From NCBI RefSeq assembly GCF_000482385.1, contig NZ_KI519397.1, positions 1 through 64,000 on the forward strand: DNA of 64,000 nucleotides, read 5' to 3'. The notes below the pieces were generated by a model that saw nothing but the letters and a program-made list of their open reading frames with translations, was not told the origin of the DNA and searched no databases. Origin of the DNA: Nocardia sp. CNY236. Lineage in GTDB: Bacteria > Actinomycetota > Actinomycetes > Mycobacteriales > Mycobacteriaceae. Below are positions 63,388 to 64,000 of this stretch, piece by piece (within the stretch, counting starts at the first letter, position 1; every line of letters starts with the position of its first letter). Both the position numbers and the translations under genes were made by a program.

Positions 63388-64000
63388 CTGTCATCGAGGT
63401 GGCGGTGCCGGTCTACTACGAAACCGCTACCAAGCTGGCTACCGCTGCGGCCGATTTCTGGGCTGCCGTGGATGGCGAATGGTCCGCCATGACCGAGGCA
63501 ACGGATATGGCGGGGTCGTATTCGGACGCGAAAAAGTGGGGCGAATCCTACGACAGCCGGGCCGCGGAAATCTTGCGCATGGTCTCCAAGATCGCCAAGG
63601 CAGCTCACGGGTACGCCCTGATCTTGCAGGAAATCGGCTACAACCACGAATGCGCCGATCACGTGGCAACCATGGGGGCTGGTGCGCTGCCCGCCCCACC
63701 GACCGTGCTGTACCCCCCGGTGGTCATGTGTCGCTCTCCGCTACCTTCCGCGGGCGGCCCTGGTAACGGTTTGGTGGATGAGGGTATAGGGCTGGCCGAA
63801 ATGATCGGCATCGTCGTGCCCGACGGCAACGCGACCACGATCAGCAACGCGGCCGACACATGGGAACGAGTAGCCCGCGCCGCCGACGTTGCTGGATTTC
63901 CGGCCGCGCTCGAGGCGGCCGCGGCTGCTTTCGAGTCGCAGACGGCACCCGAAGTAGCGTTCATCGACGAGGATATCCGCGCAGTGAAAGCGGCTGCGGA
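63384..64000 (+). CDS. Large protein downstream of WXG100 pair, 5' part (partial)
   Basis: GTG 63384 opens a frame with no stop up to the window end (205 complete codons). The start TVIEVAVPVYYETATKLATA and WAAVDGEWSAMTEATDMAG resemble helical N-terminal domains of ESX-exported proteins with a WXG-like W; later parts (NGLVDEGIGLAEMIGIVVPD) are not assigned. The usual arrangement suggests a polymorphic toxin or effector carrying its catalytic domain further downstream, but that part is not in the window. Confidence 0.65.
   Translation, partial: MTVIEVAVPVYYETATKLATAAADFWAAVDGEWSAMTEATDMAGSYSDAKKWGESYDSRAAEILRMVSKIAKAAHGYALILQEIGYNHECADHVATMGAGALPAPPTVLYPPVVMCRSPLPSAGGPGNGLVDEGIGLAEMIGIVVPDGNATTISNAADTWERVARAADVAGFPAALEAAAAAFESQTAPEVAFIDEDIRAVKAAA

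Overview
The window is high-GC actinobacterial DNA, most likely Nocardia or a close mycolic-acid-producing relative. The main reasons are the 1.4-18.8 kb gene order, which follows the Mycobacterium tuberculosis Rv1691-Rv1713 block with xerD joined directly to parA, an antigen 85-type mycolyltransferase at 26.4 kb, a WS/DGAT acyltransferase and ESX-type WXG100 genes. The species assignment is inference; no marker gene was compared.

Layout. (1) 1-312: 3' end of a 23S rRNA gene, a 5S rRNA gene and a strong rho-independent terminator. (2) 371-18793: a conserved housekeeping run with many 4-bp start/stop overlaps: TPR protein, HAD phosphatase, small protein, tlyA, nadK, recN, (SRPBCC protein on the minus strand), steA, steB, pyrG, ADP-ribose Nudix hydrolase, xerD, parA, scpA, a 42-codon coupling ORF, scpB, rluB-like, cmk and der. 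(3) 18.8-36.7 kb: lipid-envelope and accessory genes: acyl-ACP thioesterase-like, WS/DGAT, unknown proteins, a GAF/Fis regulator with two small coupled ORFs, FabG-like SDR, mycolyltransferase with a Ser/Gly insert, a secreted protein behind a Fur/Zur-like box, UPF0182 membrane protein, PhnZ-like HD protein, pentapeptide protein, MBL hydrolase and a class II UvrA-like ABC protein. (4) About 37.3-53.3 kb: a biosynthetic gene cluster I cannot match to a known product. The minus-strand arm has a sugar nucleotidyltransferase, DegT aminotransferase, glycosyltransferase, methyltransferase and a StrR-family regulator. The plus-strand arm has a clavaminate-synthase-like dioxygenase, an AurF-like diiron oxygenase, an aminoglycoside-phosphotransferase-fold kinase, a membrane protein and a FAAL-ACP-KS-AT-DH polyketide synthase. 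A sequence fitting the StrR operator consensus lies before the sugar arm. The synthase looks damaged: its FAAL is split by a frameshift, and its DH runs directly into the C-terminal half of a class III aminotransferase.

(5) 53.3-58.1 kb: a three-gene module (unknown protein, MoxR-like AAA+ ATPase, vWA/HEXXH protein) between two direct copies of the 3' end of a MarR-like gene, with a decayed MFS remnant inside the right copy. (6) 58.0-62.0 kb: divergent MarR pair, a secreted alpha/beta hydrolase divergent from a TetR regulator with two matching 16-bp operators, and a methyltransferase with its own promoter. (7) 62.7-64.0 kb: two WXG100 proteins and the start of a larger coupled protein cut by the window end, probably an ESX-exported effector locus.

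All functional calls come from motif reading and recalled family knowledge. No database search, alignment or structure prediction was run.
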